In this document: one piece after another, positions 26,223 through 35,058 of the stretch | Layout: every line of letters starts with the position of its first letter | Numbering within the stretch: position 1 is the first letter of the stretch | From: Compostibacter hankyongensis | GTDB taxonomy: Bacteria > Bacteroidota > Bacteroidia > Chitinophagales > Chitinophagaceae | Direction: 5' to 3' | Assembly (NCBI RefSeq): GCF_039541075.1 | Contig: NZ_BAABFN010000001.1 | Span: 620,001-684,000, forward strand | Length of the DNA: 64,000 nt | Translations under genes and position numbers: made by a program | The notes under the pieces: generated by a model | Databases searched by the model: none | What the model was told of the DNA's origin: nothing | Seen by the model: only the letters and a program-made list of their open reading frames with translations

Positions 26223-26556
26223 ATGATCTTATTGTTTGAAATGATGATAATCAGGATTTAATATTTCCAGGTGCAAAATAAGGTTTTGTAACTTGTTCCA
26301 TATACGGCCGGAGGGCCTTCCGGAGACCGGGACGGGTTCCGGACAGGTATACTGCTGCCGGCAGGCCTGAAGGAAAAAAAGCGCCGGGGCAGCAATGATC
26401 GGTGTTTTTTCTCCGGGCATGACGACAGGAACAATGTCGGTTACAGAATAATAATGGTTTTACAAGGGATAAACATACTACAGGATGATAATTCCGGCAT
26501 CCTGTACTTTCCTGCTCTCCGGCTTTTTTTGTATTTTGGCCGCTTTGCAGCCATTC
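26223..26556. promoter_or_regulatory. Divergent rhaEW-gntR control region
   Basis: The region has no credible gene. The clearest element is an inverted repeat, TACAGGAT (26479-26486) and ATCCTGTA (26499-26506), with a 12-nt spacer; extending to 10-bp arms gives one mismatch. It lies about 50 nt before the gntR start. CCGGAGGGCCTTCCGG at about 26309-26324 is a second, GC-rich dyad. Weak TATTTTG-like boxes stand before both genes but neither is a full promoter match. Confidence 0.5.
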
Positions 26557-27597
26557 ATGCAGATACCATATTTCATGCATACTTCCTTCGCCATAAAGTT
26601 TATTCCCGATACGCCGAAATACCTGTGCGTGGTGGACTCCATCATCGAAGCCATCCGGGACGGTGAGTTGCAGCGCGGGCAGCAGCTGCCCTCCATCAAT
26701 GAGCTCAGCGAACGGCACCTGCTGGCGCGGGATACGGTGGAGAAAGCCTATAAGGAGCTGCGCCGGCGCGGCATCATTACTTCGGTAAAGGGCAAAGGCT
26801 ATTTTATCAACCGAGTGGACGTGTACGCGCCGCTCCGGGTACTGCTGGTATTTAACAAGATCAGCAACTATAAAAGGCAGATATATAATGCGTTCGTGCA
26901 CACCCTGGGTGGCATGGCCAAGGTAGACCTGCATATCCATCATTCCAACGTACAGGTATTTCAGCAGCTGTTGGACAATAATATCGGCGCTTACGACTAT
27001 TATGTGGTCATGCCGCATTTTTATGAGCGGCAGGAAGAGGTGATCGCGCTGCTTCGCCGGATTCCCGCCCCGCAGCTGCTGCTGCTCGACAAAAAGCTGC
27101 CGGAGCTTTGGGACAAGGAAGTAGCGTCGGTTTACCAGGATTTTGAAAAAGATATCTATGCGGCGCTCAACGAGGCTATCGGTCAGCTCCGTAAATACGA
27201 GCGCCTTGTATATGTCAATCCCAACCTGGTACCCTATCCTTCCGAAATCCGGAAGGGGTTCGAATATTTCTGCCGGATGAACGACTTTGCCTATTCGGTG
27301 CTGGAAGGGATGGATGCGGATACGGCGGTAAAGGCAGGCGATGTGTATGTGGTGATCGAAGAAACGGACCTCGTCAACCTGATCAAGCTGAGCCATATCC
27401 GAAAATGGGAGGTGGGCCGGGATATCGGCATCATCTCCTATAATGAGACCCCGCTGAAAGAGATCCTGCTGGAAGGGATCACCGTCATCTCCACCGACCA
27501 CGAACACATGGGGAAAACCGCCGCCCGTCTTATCCTGGAAAAGCGGCAGGAGCAGATCAAAAATCCCTTTATCCTGATCCGCCGCAATTCCCTGTAA
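26557..27597 (+). CDS. GntR-family regulator with sugar-binding-protein-like domain
   Basis: A 346-residue regulator. Residues 12-84 form a GntR winged helix (VVDSIIEAIRDGELQRGQQLPSINELSERHLLARDTVEKAYKEL in outline), and residues 95-340 resemble the periplasmic-binding fold of LacI proteins (IGIISYNETPLKEIL near the end). The ATG at 26557 is chosen; another 18 nt downstream is possible. It diverges from rhaEW, so it most likely senses a rhamnose-pathway intermediate and controls the operon and itself. The dyad at 26477-26508 is a candidate operator. Confidence 0.86.
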   Translation: MQIPYFMHTSFAIKFIPDTPKYLCVVDSIIEAIRDGELQRGQQLPSINELSERHLLARDTVEKAYKELRRRGIITSVKGKGYFINRVDVYAPLRVLLVFNKISNYKRQIYNAFVHTLGGMAKVDLHIHHSNVQVFQQLLDNNIGAYDYYVVMPHFYERQEEVIALLRRIPAPQLLLLDKKLPELWDKEVASVYQDFEKDIYAALNEAIGQLRKYERLVYVNPNLVPYPSEIRKGFEYFCRMNDFAYSVLEGMDADTAVKAGDVYVVIEETDLVNLIKLSHIRKWEVGRDIGIISYNETPLKEILLEGITVISTDHEHMGKTAARLILEKRQEQIKNPFILIRRNSL

Positions 27598-27744
27598 GCA
27601 TTTACCGTAAAAACGGTATCCGCTCATGTCATTTGATGAGCATCATCTCCGATTATATACACTTTTAGTGAATATAATCACCAGACGTAGGTATGAGAGA
27701 CGTCTTTTGCCCGGACATCTCCTGTGCGGCGCCGAACATGCCGC

Positions 27745-28539
27745 TTATTTCCGGTGCACCTGGCTGAGCAGGTAGCCGCTGAGGTTTTCTGCCGCTTTCC
27801 GGTTCTCAAAATCCGCTGTCAGGTGGTCGTGATCGATATATTCGTTGTATATCCAGGGATCGCAGATCGCAAAAACAAGCCCTTTGCCTGCATGGTTTTC
27901 CGCCGCCAGGGTATGGCCCTGGTAGGTGAGTACCGGCCGGGCAGCACCCGAAAGGGAGAGGGAAGAGGTTTCCTTCATATAGATCTTATGAACTCCCTGG
28001 AAAACGGGATGGTCGGGGAATTCCGTAAGGGCTCCCATCTCCCAGTGGCTGCCGGTAACATGGAGCAGGCTCACCGGGTTGAAATGCATGCCGAAGCGGG
28101 TGGCCAGTATATTGAAATGGGTGAATTCACAGTTGATGGAATCGTTGGAGAGGAGCACCAGCACACCGCCCCGGCGCACCCATTTTTCAATGGCGTCTGC
28201 TTCTGCAGGAGTGATGTAGTGCGGATCGGCAGTTTCCGCCCGGGTATCCGGGTCCACGATGATCAATATATCGAAAGGCCGCAGGTTGTGCTGATCGGGG
28301 CTGGCAGTAAGGGAGGCCAGCGTAGCCTGCTTTTGCCTGAAAATGCCGCCCCAGCGGGAGTATCCGCTGGCCAGGGTATCTTCCCAGGTATAATGAAAAG
28401 GCTGCCCGGTCTTTTTGTTGATCTCGTGATTATGGTAATTATCCAGCGCCACCACGGCAGGGCGCTGGGCAACGGCGGTCATCGAAGCGGTGAGCATACA
28501 GAGGGCGGCAAAGCATCCGGGGATGTTGGGTAATTTCAT
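27745..28539 (-). CDS. Exported DUF4350/GATase-like protein
   Basis: A 264-residue exported protein with a signal peptide ending at AVAQ (about residue 25). The fold pattern is that of DUF4350 or class I glutamine-amidotransferase-like domains: DILIIVDPDTR, then an acidic loop, then WVRRGGVLVLLSNDS. Similar domains occur with unsaturated rhamnogalacturonyl hydrolases, which fits the rhamnose operon nearby, but that link is inference. It is followed on the same strand by the aldose epimerase gene after 38 nt of upstream spacing. No catalytic residues are proposed. Confidence 0.65.
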   Translation of the reverse strand: MKLPNIPGCFAALCMLTASMTAVAQRPAVVALDNYHNHEINKKTGQPFHYTWEDTLASGYSRWGGIFRQKQATLASLTASPDQHNLRPFDILIIVDPDTRAETADPHYITPAEADAIEKWVRRGGVLVLLSNDSINCEFTHFNILATRFGMHFNPVSLLHVTGSHWEMGALTEFPDHPVFQGVHKIYMKETSSLSLSGAARPVLTYQGHTLAAENHAGKGLVFAICDPWIYNEYIDHDHLTADFENRKAAENLSGYLLSQVHRK

Positions 28540-28577
28540 CGTAATGGTTTCTCTTTAGGCGTATGGTAAAAAACATT

Positions 28578-29450
28578 TTAAAAACAGGTGACGCTCCAGC
28601 TTTTTTCCCATTTTGCGCGGGGACTGAGCCGGATGATGCCTTCTTTTTCCGTAAGCTCCCCGTTATGTCCCGCCGTATCGGCAAGACCGCACCAGGGCTC
28701 CAGGCAGATGAAAGGCGCATCCCGGGCGGCCCATATCCCGAGATAGGGGAATCCTCCGAAATCCAGCTGCACGCCCCTTTTTTCTTTTGCAGACAGCAGG
28801 CTTACCCTGCGGGACCGCAGCCCTTTCAGCACGATGGCATCCTCGTAGAAAAGGGATTTTTGCAGCGGCAGCCTTGCCGCGTCTTCCAGCAGGGGATGAA
28901 CTTCTCCCGTAATGAGGCCGTCCTTCCGTAGCCGCCATCTTCCGGCGGTTTCGGGATGCTCGAACTCCAGGTGATAGTCCTCGTACCGGAGACCTTCTTC
29001 CAGCGGCAGGGCAAAGGCGGGGTGCCCGCCCACCGAAAAATACAACGGGGCGTCGGCATCCGGGTTGCAGACCTCGTAGGTGACCTGCAGCTTCATGCCG
29101 GCCAGGTGGTATCGGATCCGGAGAATAAAATCAAACGGATAGACCTGCCGCGTTTCGGCAGAGCTGTGCAGGACAAAGTTGGCCATGTGGCCCGCCGTTT
29201 CCTCAGGGGTAAAAAGGAGATCGCGCGCAAATCCGTGCCGGGGAAGCGTGTATTCCCTGCCGTTATACCGGTAGCGGTCGTTCCGGAGCGCCCCGATTAC
29301 CGGGAAAAGTACCGGCGAATGCTTTCCCCAGTATGCAGGGTCGCCTTTCCAGAGGTATTCCGTCTGGGTGCCGGTGCCGAACAGACTTTGCAGTTCGGCG
29401 CCTTTGGGGTGGATGCGGACCTGCAGCTTTTCATTTCGCAGGGTGATCAT
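28578..29450 (-). CDS. Aldose 1-epimerase-like protein (LacX/YeaD type)
   Basis: A 290-residue protein of the galactose mutarotase fold, expected to interconvert sugar anomers in the cytoplasm. The active-site-like histidines are in LPRHGFARD and VGGHPAFALP, and a C-terminal acidic residue is in FICLEPWCG. The start MITLRNEKLQV is preferred over a longer in-frame ATG because it begins the first beta strand; the longer form would add a spurious hydrophobic stretch and run into the divergent radical SAM gene. It probably leads transcription into the DUF4350-like gene. Confidence 0.83.
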   Translation of the reverse strand: MITLRNEKLQVRIHPKGAELQSLFGTGTQTEYLWKGDPAYWGKHSPVLFPVIGALRNDRYRYNGREYTLPRHGFARDLLFTPEETAGHMANFVLHSSAETRQVYPFDFILRIRYHLAGMKLQVTYEVCNPDADAPLYFSVGGHPAFALPLEEGLRYEDYHLEFEHPETAGRWRLRKDGLITGEVHPLLEDAARLPLQKSLFYEDAIVLKGLRSRRVSLLSAKEKRGVQLDFGGFPYLGIWAARDAPFICLEPWCGLADTAGHNGELTEKEGIIRLSPRAKWEKSWSVTCF

Positions 29451-29515
29451 GGCCTTCGAGTTTGCGGCAAGGTACGGCAAAATAAAGATTAAGACACCAT
29501 GGCAAATGCTAATAA

Positions 29516-29535
29516 TTTTAGTATTTTTACTAAAA
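29516..29535. promoter_or_regulatory. Perfect inverted repeat between epimerase and radical SAM genes
   Basis: TTTTAGTA, four T, TACTAAAA: 8-bp arms around a 4-nt centre, ending 12 nt before the radical SAM ATG. Flanking CTAAT (left) and ATTAG (right) extend the symmetry imperfectly. It fits an operator better than a terminator, because neither side ends a gene. Confidence 0.5.
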
Positions 29536-29547
29536 AAATTAGTAATC

Positions 29548-30615
29548 ATGAAGCCGACGGAAGAAGATCATTATTATCATGGCCGGGGCGCCCAGGTCAA
29601 CCCGGCCAACAAGTACCTCAAGGGTGAATATGTGCAGGAGCATGCCGAAGGCATTGACGAATGGTGGCAGCCGGACGAGCGTACCGAATACATAGAAGGG
29701 CATGCCCGCAGCATTGTGAACAAGGTGGACAGTCCCGATATCGGCATGTGGTATTCCCTGAATCCCTACCAGGGCTGCGAGCATGGCTGCATTTACTGTT
29801 ATGCCCGCAACGCGCATGAATACTGGGGCTTCAGCGCGGGGATGGATTTTGAGCACAAGATCGTCGTCAAAAAAAACGCGCCCGCCCTGCTTCGCCGCTT
29901 CCTGGAGAACAAGAACTGGAAACCGGTACCCATTTCCCTGTCCGGGAATACCGACTGCTACCAGCCCGTGGAGCGGAAGCTGAAGATCACCCGGCAGCTG
30001 CTGCAGGTGGCGCTCGAGTACCGGCAGCCGGTGGGGATGATCACCAAAAACGCTTTGGTGCTGCGGGACCGGGATATCCTGGCGGAGCTGGCGCGGCATA
30101 ACCTCGCCTTCGTATTTGTATCCATTACGGCGATGGATGAAAAGCTCCGCCAGGTGATGGAGCCGCGCACCGCTACCTATAAGCAGCGGCTGCGGGTCCT
30201 GAAGGAGCTCAGCGAGGCAGGCGTTCCTACCGGGGTGATGAGCGCGCCGATGATCCCCGGCATCAACGACCAGGAAATGCCGAAGATACTACAAGCTGCG
30301 CGGGACAATGGCGCACGCATGGCGGGCTATACCATCGTACGCTGCAACGGCGCGGTGGGTGAGATCTTCCGGGACTGGCTGTTCAAGAACTTTCCGGACC
30401 GTGCCGACAAGGTATGGCATCTTATCGAGAGCTGTCATAACGGGCAGGTCAACGACAGCCGCTGGGGGAAACGGATGAAAGGGGAGGGGCTGGTAGCCGG
30501 GATGATTGCCCAGCAGTTTCGCATCCATACCCGGCGGCTGGGGCTGAACCAGGAAAAGATCCGGCTGGATACCACCCAGTTTCGCCGTCCCCGTCCCCAG
30601 CTGAGCCTTTTCTGA
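29548..30615 (+). CDS. PA0069-family radical SAM protein
   Basis: A 355-residue radical SAM enzyme. The 4Fe-4S cluster motif CxxxCxxC is C77, C81 and C84 in GCEHGCIYCYARNAH. The N-terminal GRGAQVNPANKY and the SLSGNTDCYQPVERK segment are typical of the PA0069/SplB-like group, some of whose members are annotated as DNA-repair photolyase-like, but the reaction is not known. The ATG at 29548 is preferred over a longer start that would overlap the divergent epimerase gene. A perfect 8-bp dyad lies directly upstream. Confidence 0.88.
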   Translation: MKPTEEDHYYHGRGAQVNPANKYLKGEYVQEHAEGIDEWWQPDERTEYIEGHARSIVNKVDSPDIGMWYSLNPYQGCEHGCIYCYARNAHEYWGFSAGMDFEHKIVVKKNAPALLRRFLENKNWKPVPISLSGNTDCYQPVERKLKITRQLLQVALEYRQPVGMITKNALVLRDRDILAELARHNLAFVFVSITAMDEKLRQVMEPRTATYKQRLRVLKELSEAGVPTGVMSAPMIPGINDQEMPKILQAARDNGARMAGYTIVRCNGAVGEIFRDWLFKNFPDRADKVWHLIESCHNGQVNDSRWGKRMKGEGLVAGMIAQQFRIHTRRLGLNQEKIRLDTTQFRRPRPQLSLF

Positions 30616-30658
30616 ATGCACTTTTTTTGTAATTTTAGGGAAAGCAAATCATACCGTC

Positions 30659-31573
30659 ATGAGCCATCCTGCCACCCTTTGTCTGTCTGCCACCCTGCTG
30701 TGGGGCGCCTGTCTTACCGCCTGCAATTCCGCCCCTTCTTCCGGGTCCGCCGGGTCAGAAAGCGATTCTGCCGCTGTCACTGCCGCAGCCCCTGCATCGT
30801 CCCCGGAAAAAAAATGGGAGACCGATACGGTGGTCCGCGCGCCCGAATCGGTGCTCTGGGACGCGGGTGAAGGCATCTTCTACGTGTCCGATATCAACGG
30901 CGACGGCAGCGCCAGGGACGGGAACGGTTTTATTTCGAAAGTAAGTCCGGACGGCACCGTAAAGCAGCTGCACTGGGCCGACGGGCTGGATGCGCCCAAG
31001 GGTCTGGGTATGTATAAGGACGAGGTGTATGCCGCCGATCTGTCCCAGCTGGTGATCCTGGACAAAAAAAGCGGCAAGATCAAAAAGAAGCTGACGCTGC
31101 CGGGCGCCACCTTTCTCAACGATATCGCTGTGGATGATGAAGGAAATGTATATGTGTCCGATACCCGCCAGGGTAAGATATACCGGTACCGGGACGGGAA
31201 GGCTGAAGTGTTTCTCGGGGGCGACGAAGTAAAGGGCGCCAACGGGTTGCTGGCCGAGAAGGGCAGCCTGTGGATGCTCACCGCCGCCGGCATCAGCCGG
31301 TATGACTTTTCCACCAAAAAGACAAGCCTGTTTTCCGACGCGGTAAAAAACGGAGACGGCATTACGCGGGTCAACGACAGCGATCTGATCGTTTCCCAGT
31401 GGAAGGGCCTGGTGTATTATGTAAAAGCAGACGGCACGGCGAACCAGATACTGGACCTGCAGGCAGAACATAAAAATACCGCCGATCTCTTTTTTCTGCC
31501 GGAGCAGCAGCTGCTGGTCATTCCTACTTTTACGGGCAACACCGTGGCAGCTTATACGGTTTCCGCACCCTGA
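30659..31573 (+). CDS. SMP-30/NHL-like beta-propeller lipoprotein
   Basis: A 304-residue predicted lipoprotein. The signal peptide ends in CLTAC with the lipidated cysteine at position 22, followed by a Ser/Ala-rich linker to residue 50. The rest shows beta-propeller repeats like those of SMP-30/gluconolactonase proteins: SVLWDAGEGIFYVSDINGDG, LNDIAVDDEGNVYVSDTRQGKIYRY, GANGLLAEKGSLWMLT. A lactonase activity is possible but the full set of metal ligands was not identified. It lies 43 nt after the radical SAM gene and may be cotranscribed. Confidence 0.78.
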   Translation: MSHPATLCLSATLLWGACLTACNSAPSSGSAGSESDSAAVTAAAPASSPEKKWETDTVVRAPESVLWDAGEGIFYVSDINGDGSARDGNGFISKVSPDGTVKQLHWADGLDAPKGLGMYKDEVYAADLSQLVILDKKSGKIKKKLTLPGATFLNDIAVDDEGNVYVSDTRQGKIYRYRDGKAEVFLGGDEVKGANGLLAEKGSLWMLTAAGISRYDFSTKKTSLFSDAVKNGDGITRVNDSDLIVSQWKGLVYYVKADGTANQILDLQAEHKNTADLFFLPEQQLLVIPTFTGNTVAAYTVSAP

Positions 31574-31649
31574 CCGAAGCGTTTGTATTCATGATCGCTG
31601 CCGCCGGATCCCTCTCGGGGGAAGTGCGCTCCGAATTTAGTTTATATCC

Positions 31650-32792
31650 ATGCATATCCTCATTGCCACCAATGCGTTCAAGCACAGCCTCAGCGCAGCA
31701 GAGGCCGCTCTGGCCATCCGCAAGGGACTGATGCAAAGCCGTCTTACGGGGAAGATAACCGTTTTCCCCGTGGCTGACGGGGGAGACGGCACGATGGAAG
31801 CCCTGCTTTTTCATAAGGGGGGTGAGCTGCAGACCGTCCGCAGCGTCAACGCCCAGGGGCATCCCGTTACCGCTTCCTTCGGCTGGATGCCCGGAGAAAA
31901 GACGGCGGTGGTCGCCCTCTCGGCGGCGTCGGGTCTTTCCCGGCTGGGTGCGGCCCGGCTCCGGCCGCTGCAATCCGATACCCGGGGTACCGGCCGGCTG
32001 ATCAAAGCTGCGCTGGACCGGGGCGCCCGCCGCATCCTGATCGGGGTGGGCGGCAGCGCCACCATCGACGGTGGCGCCGGTATCATTCGCGCGCTGGGCG
32101 GAAAGTTCAGGGACCGCGCCGGTAAAATGATCCGGCAATTACCGGAGGGATTGCTGCAGCTGGCCCAAATCGACCTCGAAAAGCTGGACAGGCGGCTGGA
32201 GAAGGTGGAGCTTGTCGTGCTGTGCGACGTCACTACTCCCTTGCTGGGGCGGGGCAACTGTGTGAAAGTATTCGGTCCTCAGAAGGGAGCGGAGTCCGGA
32301 GATATCGTGCTGCTCGAAAAAGCGCTGAAGCGCTACAGCCGTGTCATCCGCTCCTGCTCCGGCAGAGATGTCTCGGCTATGCCCTTTGGCGGTGCGGCCG
32401 GCGGTACGGCGGCAGGGCTGAATGGTCTGCTGGGAGCAAGGCTGGTGAATGGCATCGACTATTTTCTTGAACATACCGCCTTTGCCGCCGCTCTGCGACA
32501 GGCCGATCTGGTCATTACCGGGGAAGGCAGCCTCGATACGCAAACACTCAGCGGGAAGGCCCCGCTGGGGGTGGCGGATCGCTGTCATGCGGCAGGGTTG
32601 CCGGTCATTGCCCTGGCGGGAGCGGTTCCCCTGGCTCCGCCGGGGGTATGGCAGCGGCACTTTGATGCTTTCTTTCCCATTGGTCACGCCCCGGAACCGC
32701 TGGACCAGGCCATACGGCATACCCGGGAAAACCTGGCCCGTACGGCCTGTCAGCTGGGGAACCTGATTGCGCAGAAAACAAGCCTGCACTGA
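31650..32792 (+). CDS. Glycerate kinase
   Basis: A 380-residue kinase of the GarK/GlxK family, which phosphorylates D-glycerate with ATP, usually to 2-phosphoglycerate. The hallmark stretches are MHILIATNAFKHSLSAAEAA at the start, the glycine-rich ILIGVGGSATIDGGAGI, and VITGEGSLDTQTLSGKAPLG. Length is normal. It stands 76 nt after the propeller lipoprotein gene and converges on the hydroxylase gene with a 22-nt gap. The immediate neighbours do not reveal the source of glycerate. Confidence 0.92.
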   Translation: MHILIATNAFKHSLSAAEAALAIRKGLMQSRLTGKITVFPVADGGDGTMEALLFHKGGELQTVRSVNAQGHPVTASFGWMPGEKTAVVALSAASGLSRLGAARLRPLQSDTRGTGRLIKAALDRGARRILIGVGGSATIDGGAGIIRALGGKFRDRAGKMIRQLPEGLLQLAQIDLEKLDRRLEKVELVVLCDVTTPLLGRGNCVKVFGPQKGAESGDIVLLEKALKRYSRVIRSCSGRDVSAMPFGGAAGGTAAGLNGLLGARLVNGIDYFLEHTAFAAALRQADLVITGEGSLDTQTLSGKAPLGVADRCHAAGLPVIALAGAVPLAPPGVWQRHFDAFFPIGHAPEPLDQAIRHTRENLARTACQLGNLIAQKTSLH

Positions 32793-32814
32793 GCAAAGCG
32801 GTAAAGCATGCTCC

Positions 32815-33732
32815 TCAGCGGGCCGCTGCGGCTTCTTTTTTCCGCATGGCGATGCCGGCGGGACTTCCAAAAATAAAATGACATTTTTTACGGAATCCCT
32901 TTGCCTTTTTTACATCTTTCCAGATGTCCAGGTATTCATGGAAATTCAGATATAGGGGATTGGCCTTTTTTTCCTTGGGCAACGGCGAGGTGATGCCGTA
33001 GATCACCTGTTCCTCTTCAGGCTGATAAGTACCGAACAGGCGATCCCAGAAGATGAAGGTAGCGCCGAAATTTTTGTCGATATACTTCTCCTGGGAGCCG
33101 TGATGCACACGGTGGTTGGAAGGTGTGGCAAAGATATACTCGATAAAACGGGGCATTTTCCGGATGTATTCGGTATGGACCCAGAACTGGAACAGGATTG
33201 CGATCTGGTTCACCACAAAGATGATGATGGGATGGAAACCCAAAAATGCCACGGGTAAGAAGAAAATGATCTTGAGGTCCTGCACCCAGCTGAGCCGGAA
33301 AGAAACCGTCAGGTTATAATGCTCGCCCGAGTGGTGGGCGATATGCGTAGCCCACCAGAAACGCTGGGCATGAGAGATGCGGTGGGCCCAGTAGCTGCAA
33401 AAATCAAAGATGATGTAGCAGGGCAGGAAAGTCCACCAGTTGAGCGTCATCCGCCAGGGAATAAGATTGTATACGCAGACGGCGCCGTATAACAGGGTGG
33501 CTTTCAGCAGGGCGCTTACCACGACGTTGCCCAGGCCTACCATAATGGATCCGAAGGTTTCTTTCTTCTCGTAATATTTGTGATCCTGCTTCCAGGAAAT
33601 GATAAATTCCAGTGCGGCGAAAAAAAACATGGCAGGTGCCGCCCATACTATAATATCCGGAGCATTTCGCTCGATGTGCTCAAGATTATCCAAAGGGATT
33701 TTTTTGCCGTCAAACAGCGAGAGTAGCAGCAT
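32815..33732 (-). CDS. Sterol desaturase / fatty acid hydroxylase family protein
   Basis: A 305-residue membrane protein of the fatty acid hydroxylase superfamily. The di-iron histidine clusters are visible: HRISHAQRFWWATHIAHHSGEHYN in the middle (HxxxH and HxxHH) and HRVHHG near residue 220. Four to five hydrophobic segments precede and separate them. Bacterial members hydroxylate lipids or carotenoids; which one applies is not clear. It is too long to be a standard CrtZ, though a carotenoid role cannot be excluded given the MerR/sigma pair 8 kb away. Confidence 0.85.
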   Translation of the reverse strand: MLLLSLFDGKKIPLDNLEHIERNAPDIIVWAAPAMFFFAALEFIISWKQDHKYYEKKETFGSIMVGLGNVVVSALLKATLLYGAVCVYNLIPWRMTLNWWTFLPCYIIFDFCSYWAHRISHAQRFWWATHIAHHSGEHYNLTVSFRLSWVQDLKIIFFLPVAFLGFHPIIIFVVNQIAILFQFWVHTEYIRKMPRFIEYIFATPSNHRVHHGSQEKYIDKNFGATFIFWDRLFGTYQPEEEQVIYGITSPLPKEKKANPLYLNFHEYLDIWKDVKKAKGFRKKCHFIFGSPAGIAMRKKEAAAAR

Positions 33733-33891
33733 GTGTCAAGTTTAGTTTTAAGGTAGGTGCTCAAAATACTAAAATATGACAACAATCCGGCAGCTTACCC
33801 CTACGCGGGCCAAAAATAGACCGTAACGTCCCGGAAAAATAACAGGACGCTAACATAACAGGGATAACCGTTATGAGTGCTTCCGGACCTC

Positions 33892-35022
33892 TCAGATGCG
33901 GATATATACCTTTTTCCGGTCCATCCAGTATCCTACGAGCCAGCAGATCAGCATGTAGGAAACAGCGAACAGCAGGGAGCCAAAAGCCCCGGGGACGATT
34001 ACCTGGTAGATGTGCCCGTTTATCCAGCGAAACAACGGATCCCCGCCCACCGGGATCATATACAGCACCACGACCAGCAGCTCCGAAAGCAGATAAACGG
34101 AGAGCGGGTTTTTGCCGACGACGGTGAAAAAGTAAACGCCCCGCTTCCACGACCGGATCTCAATAAAATAAATGAGCAGCGGCAGCACCAGCAGATCGAT
34201 CCCTACCGTATACAATACAAAGGGGCTGGTCCATATTTTTTTGCCGATGGGGAAAAACTGGTTCCAGAAGAGCGCCGCAAAAACGAGCAGCGTGCCGGCC
34301 ATCATGAGCTTGAAGACGCATTCGAAGTTTTTTCCCTTTTGTTGGATGAATATGCCCGCCAGATATCCGGCGATCACATTTACGATGGAAGGTATGGTGC
34401 TCAGCACCCCTTCGGGGTCAAAGGGAATGCCTTCGCCGTGATAGAGATGATCGTTGCCAAACAGAAAACGGTCCAGCCGCAGTACGGCATTGCCGGTCAT
34501 GCTGAGCTGGGCTCCGGGCTCGCCGAAGATCATCAGCAGGGCCCAGTAGCCGAAAAGAAAGATCACGGAAAGGATGACGGCCGTTCGCCGGGAGCAGTAC
34601 AGCACGATCAGCGCGCCGAAACAGTAGGCCAGCGCAATGCGTTGCAATACCCCCATGATGCGGGTCTGACTGATGGGGTTGAGCGCCCAGTGTCCCTCGG
34701 AGGTGATGTGAAAAAAGGGAAACCAGTACATGAGATAGCCCAGCAGGAAGATGATGACCGTGCGTTTGAATATCTTTTTCAGCACCGCTGCATTTCCCAT
34801 GGCCTGGTATTTTTTTATGGAAAAGCTAAGCGCATTCCCGACGGCAAAAAGAAATGAAGGGAACACCAGATCGGTCGGTGTAAAGCCGAACCAATGGGCA
34901 TGGTGAAGCGGGGCGTAGGCCGATGCGCCGCTGCCCGGCGTGTTTACAATGATCATCAGACAGATGGTCATGCCGCGGAACACATCGAGCGACTGAAAAC
35001 GGGTGGATGGAGATGTATGCAT
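33892..35022 (-). CDS. NagX/DUF5009-type membrane acyltransferase, copy 1
   Basis: A 376-residue integral membrane protein with about 10 hydrophobic segments, of the COG4299 group (DUF5009, NagX) related to heparan-alpha-glucosaminide N-acetyltransferase. Signature blocks are SLDVFRGMTICLMIIVN near the N-terminus, PTDLVFPSFLFAVGNA, and DHLYHGEGIPFDPEGVLST. It ends in DRKKVYIRI. Acetyl transfer to an amino sugar across the inner membrane is the expected reaction but is unproven in bacteria of this type. It lies 36 nt after a closely related copy. Confidence 0.82.
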   Translation of the reverse strand: MHTSPSTRFQSLDVFRGMTICLMIIVNTPGSGASAYAPLHHAHWFGFTPTDLVFPSFLFAVGNALSFSIKKYQAMGNAAVLKKIFKRTVIIFLLGYLMYWFPFFHITSEGHWALNPISQTRIMGVLQRIALAYCFGALIVLYCSRRTAVILSVIFLFGYWALLMIFGEPGAQLSMTGNAVLRLDRFLFGNDHLYHGEGIPFDPEGVLSTIPSIVNVIAGYLAGIFIQQKGKNFECVFKLMMAGTLLVFAALFWNQFFPIGKKIWTSPFVLYTVGIDLLVLPLLIYFIEIRSWKRGVYFFTVVGKNPLSVYLLSELLVVVLYMIPVGGDPLFRWINGHIYQVIVPGAFGSLLFAVSYMLICWLVGYWMDRKKVYIRI

Positions 35023-35058
35023 AACAGGTTGTTGACAACGATACGGGCATGAAGCGGG

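Noticed and set aside
32815..33732. The sterol desaturase-type gene as carotenoid hydroxylase CrtZ linked to the MerR/sigma pair
   Set aside because: It is twice the usual CrtZ length, lies 8 kb away on the other strand, and has no crt neighbour; only a broad family assignment is justified.
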